Assembly (NCBI RefSeq): GCF_900102625.1
Contig: NZ_FMZC01000018.1
Location: 1 to 64,000 of the forward strand
Direction: 5' to 3'
DNA length: 64,000 nt
From: Paracidovorax valerianellae
GTDB taxonomy: Bacteria > Pseudomonadota > Gammaproteobacteria > Burkholderiales > Burkholderiaceae_C
Under the pieces are notes generated by a model. It saw only the letters and a program-made list of their open reading frames with translations, made no database searches and had not been told where the DNA came from. The position numbers and the translations under genes were made by a program. Positions 61,975 to 64,000 of the stretch are shown in pieces. How positions within the stretch are numbered: the stretch's first letter is position 1; every line of letters begins with the position of its first letter.

Positions 61975-63663
61975 ATGTCCGCAGTTGCTGAAATCCCTGT
62001 CATCACTCCCGCCAACCCTTCGTGGATGCAGCGGTTTTCCGCGCTCGAACGGGGCCAGCGGATGCGGCTGGGTGCCGGCATGGTGCTGCTCATCGCTGCG
62101 GTGATCGCTGCGGCTGTGTTCAGTCGCCAGCCGGACTACCGGGTGCTGTTCGCCAACCTGAGCGACAAGGATGGCGGCGCCATCGTGGCCCAGCTCTCGA
62201 CGATGAACGTGCCTTACAAGTATGCGGAGGGCGGTGGCGCCATCCTGATTCCTGCCGACCGCGTGCACGACGTGCGGTTGCGCTTGGCCACCCAAGGCTT
62301 GCCCAAGGGCTCGGTGACGGGCTTCGAATTGATGGAGACGAACCGGTTCGGCGTGACCCAGTTCCAGGAACGTCTGAATTTCCAGCGCGGCCTCGAAGGC
62401 GAACTCACCCGTTCCATCCAGGCGCTGTCTTCCGTGCAAAGCGCACGCGTGCATCTGGCCCTGCCCAATCAGAACGGATTTTTCCGGGAGCAGCAAAAGC
62501 CTTCGGCCTCCGTGCTGCTTAGCTTGTTTCCCGGCCGTTTTCTGGACCGCACCCAGTTGGCCGGCATCGTGCACCTGGTGGCCTCCAGCGTGCCTGAGCT
62601 GTCTCCGGCGGCCGTGAGCGTGCTGGACGACACCGGCAAGCTGCTGTCCCAATCGCCCGACACGGCAGCGGGCTCGGGCGTCGATGCGCAGCAGCTGAGC
62701 TACGTGCAGCAGATCGAGCAGCAATACACCCGCCGCATTCTGGACATCCTCGAGCCGGTGGTGGGCAAGAACAACGTCAAGGCGCAGGTCACGGCCGAGG
62801 TCGATTTCAGCCAGACCGAATCCACGTCCGAGCAGCACCGCCCTAACCAGACGCCCGACGCGAGTGCGGTGCGCAGCCAGCAGGTCGTGGAAAGCGGCGG
62901 TGCCCAGGGCAACCAGCCGCCCAGCGGCGTGCCTGGCGCAACGAGCAACCAGCCGCCCCAGCCTTCGACGGCGCCCATCAACGGCGCAAATCCCGCCCCG
63001 ACTACCGCGAACGGCCAGCAGGGCGCTCAGGGAACGGGCGCAAAACGCGAGTCCATCACCAACTACGAAGTGGACAAGACGGTCCGTGTGACGCGCGGTG
63101 GCAGCGGAGCCCTCAAGCGGGTGAGCGCGGCGGTGGTGGTCAATTACCAGGCCGTGGCCGAAGGCGCTGGCAAGGCGCCGACCAACAAGGCGCTGTCGGC
63201 CGCGCAACTGGAGCAGATGACGGCGCTGGTGCGCGAAACCATCGGCTTCAACAAGGACCGTGGCGACTCCGTCAACCTGATGAACACGCCGTTTCTGGTG
63301 GATGTCACGCCCGTGGTGGACCTGCCGCTGTGGAAGCAGCCTGAAATGATCGAACTGGCCAAGAGCCTGGGCTGGCCGGTGGGAATGTCGCTGTTCGCCG
63401 CCATGGTGCTGCTCGGACTGGTGCGCCCCGCCATCAAGGGCATGGGCAAGCCACGTGCCATTCCGGTGGTGGCTCAAGGCGGCCAGCTGGATGCCATCGA
63501 GGCCGAAGAGCCCCAGCGCCCCGCGCTGGCCGCACCGACCAAGCCCGAGGACGCGGTTCAGACGCCCGAGCAACTGCGCCTTGAAGAAGCCCGTGTGCTG
63601 GCCAAGGAGAACCCGATGGCGGTGGCAAACATTCTCAAGACGTGGGTTAACGGCGAGTCGTGA
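61975..63663 (+). CDS. fliF: Flagellar MS-ring protein FliF
   Basis: 562 residues from ATG 61975 (a TTG upstream at 61963 is less likely). Two membrane helices frame a large periplasmic part: LGAGMVLLIAAVIAAAVFSR near residue 40 and VGMSLFAAMVLLGLVRPAIK near 475. Typical segments are YRVLFANLSDKDGGAIVAQL and RVHLALPNQNGFFREQQKPS. The Pro/Gln/Asn-rich stretch around 300-350 is the family's flexible insert. The C terminus (LAKENPMAVANILKTWVNGE) binds FliG, encoded next. Confidence 0.96.
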   Translation: MSAVAEIPVITPANPSWMQRFSALERGQRMRLGAGMVLLIAAVIAAAVFSRQPDYRVLFANLSDKDGGAIVAQLSTMNVPYKYAEGGGAILIPADRVHDVRLRLATQGLPKGSVTGFELMETNRFGVTQFQERLNFQRGLEGELTRSIQALSSVQSARVHLALPNQNGFFREQQKPSASVLLSLFPGRFLDRTQLAGIVHLVASSVPELSPAAVSVLDDTGKLLSQSPDTAAGSGVDAQQLSYVQQIEQQYTRRILDILEPVVGKNNVKAQVTAEVDFSQTESTSEQHRPNQTPDASAVRSQQVVESGGAQGNQPPSGVPGATSNQPPQPSTAPINGANPAPTTANGQQGAQGTGAKRESITNYEVDKTVRVTRGGSGALKRVSAAVVVNYQAVAEGAGKAPTNKALSAAQLEQMTALVRETIGFNKDRGDSVNLMNTPFLVDVTPVVDLPLWKQPEMIELAKSLGWPVGMSLFAAMVLLGLVRPAIKGMGKPRAIPVVAQGGQLDAIEAEEPQRPALAAPTKPEDAVQTPEQLRLEEARVLAKENPMAVANILKTWVNGES

Positions 63664-63713
63664 TGCAACGCATGCGATGATTTCCGACCGACGCATGAAA
63701 CCACGAGCTTTCC

Positions 63714-64000
63714 ATGGATGACCAAGGCCTGAACGATGCCGCGATTTTGCTGATGTCCCTCGGCGAAGAGGAAGCCGCCGAGGTTTTCAAGCATTTGTCG
63801 CCGAAGGAAGTGCAAAAACTGGGCGAGACCATCGCCCGCATGCGCTCCGTCTCGCGCGAGAAGGTGGATTCGGTCATCAACCGTTTCTCGGGTGACGCCG
63901 CTGCCCAGAGCCTGCTGGTGTCGGACACCAGCAACTACGTGCGGGCGGTGCTCAAGCGCGCGCTGGGCGACGACAAGGCCGCGCTGCTGATCGACCGCAT
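63714..64000 (+). CDS. fliG: Motor switch protein FliG, 5' part only
   Basis: The first ~95 residues are present; the gene runs past the window end. ATG 63714 gives LNDAAILLMSLGEEEAAEVF, then KHLSPKEVQKLGETIARMRS, the N-terminal domain that docks on FliF. FliG carries the torque-generating surface met by MotA. It follows fliF by 50 nt. Confidence 0.95.
   Translation, partial: MDDQGLNDAAILLMSLGEEEAAEVFKHLSPKEVQKLGETIARMRSVSREKVDSVINRFSGDAAAQSLLVSDTSNYVRAVLKRALGDDKAALLIDR

Overview
This is a high-GC betaproteobacterial chromosome segment, most like Acidovorax or another member of the Comamonadaceae. I infer this from codon use, from the flgA/flgBCDEFGHIJKL, flgMN-fliA-flhG-flhF-flhA-flhB and cheZ-cheY-motB-motA order, and from the Vgr/Rhs proteins. 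No tRNA, rRNA, CRISPR array, insertion sequence or origin was seen.

Region 1 (1-11.7 kb) is a type VI secretion effector locus. It holds the 3' part of a vgrG, a DUF1795/DcrB-like Eag chaperone, and a 1611-residue pre-PAAR/PAAR-Rhs effector with a 117-residue toxin tail and an overlapping immunity gene. After it lie three decayed copies of the end of the Rhs core (from about 7294, 8530 and 9448). Each was once joined to a different toxin tail and is followed by its own immunity-type gene. Three further small orphan genes, likely immunity genes, follow. From about 6.4 to 11.7 kb the DNA is strikingly AT-rich against the GC-rich core.

Region 2 (12-35.6 kb) is flagellar and chemotaxis: an HDOD protein, flgL-flgB (minus), flgA-flgM-flgN (plus), a shared terminator, then fliA, an flhG-like gene without a Walker A motif, flhF, flhA, flhB, cheZ, cheY, motB and motA (all minus).

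Region 3 (35.8-55.8 kb) is a glycan island between the motor genes and the flagellins. The plus-strand half encodes a SPINDLY-type TPR glycosyltransferase, a DegT aminotransferase, the CDP-deoxyhexose enzymes RfbF/RfbG/RfbH, a 3,5-epimerase-like protein and a sugar reductase. The convergent minus-strand half is a tightly overlapping operon: acyl carrier protein, KAS III, two SDRs, a PglD-like acyltransferase, two Rieske-oxygenase/left-handed-beta-helix acyltransferase pairs, two FkbM methyltransferases, a WavE-like protein and an FAD protein. Position and content suggest flagellin glycosylation with an unusual acylated, possibly hydroxylated and methylated sugar. The Rieske pairs are the most unusual part.

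Region 4 (55.8-64 kb) has two divergent flagellin genes, fliD, fliS, fliT, fliE (minus), fliF and the start of fliG. Sigma-28-type promoters can be read upstream of the plus-strand flagellin, fliS and flgM. A 13-bp motif recurs upstream of flgB and flhB, with a weaker copy before motA.
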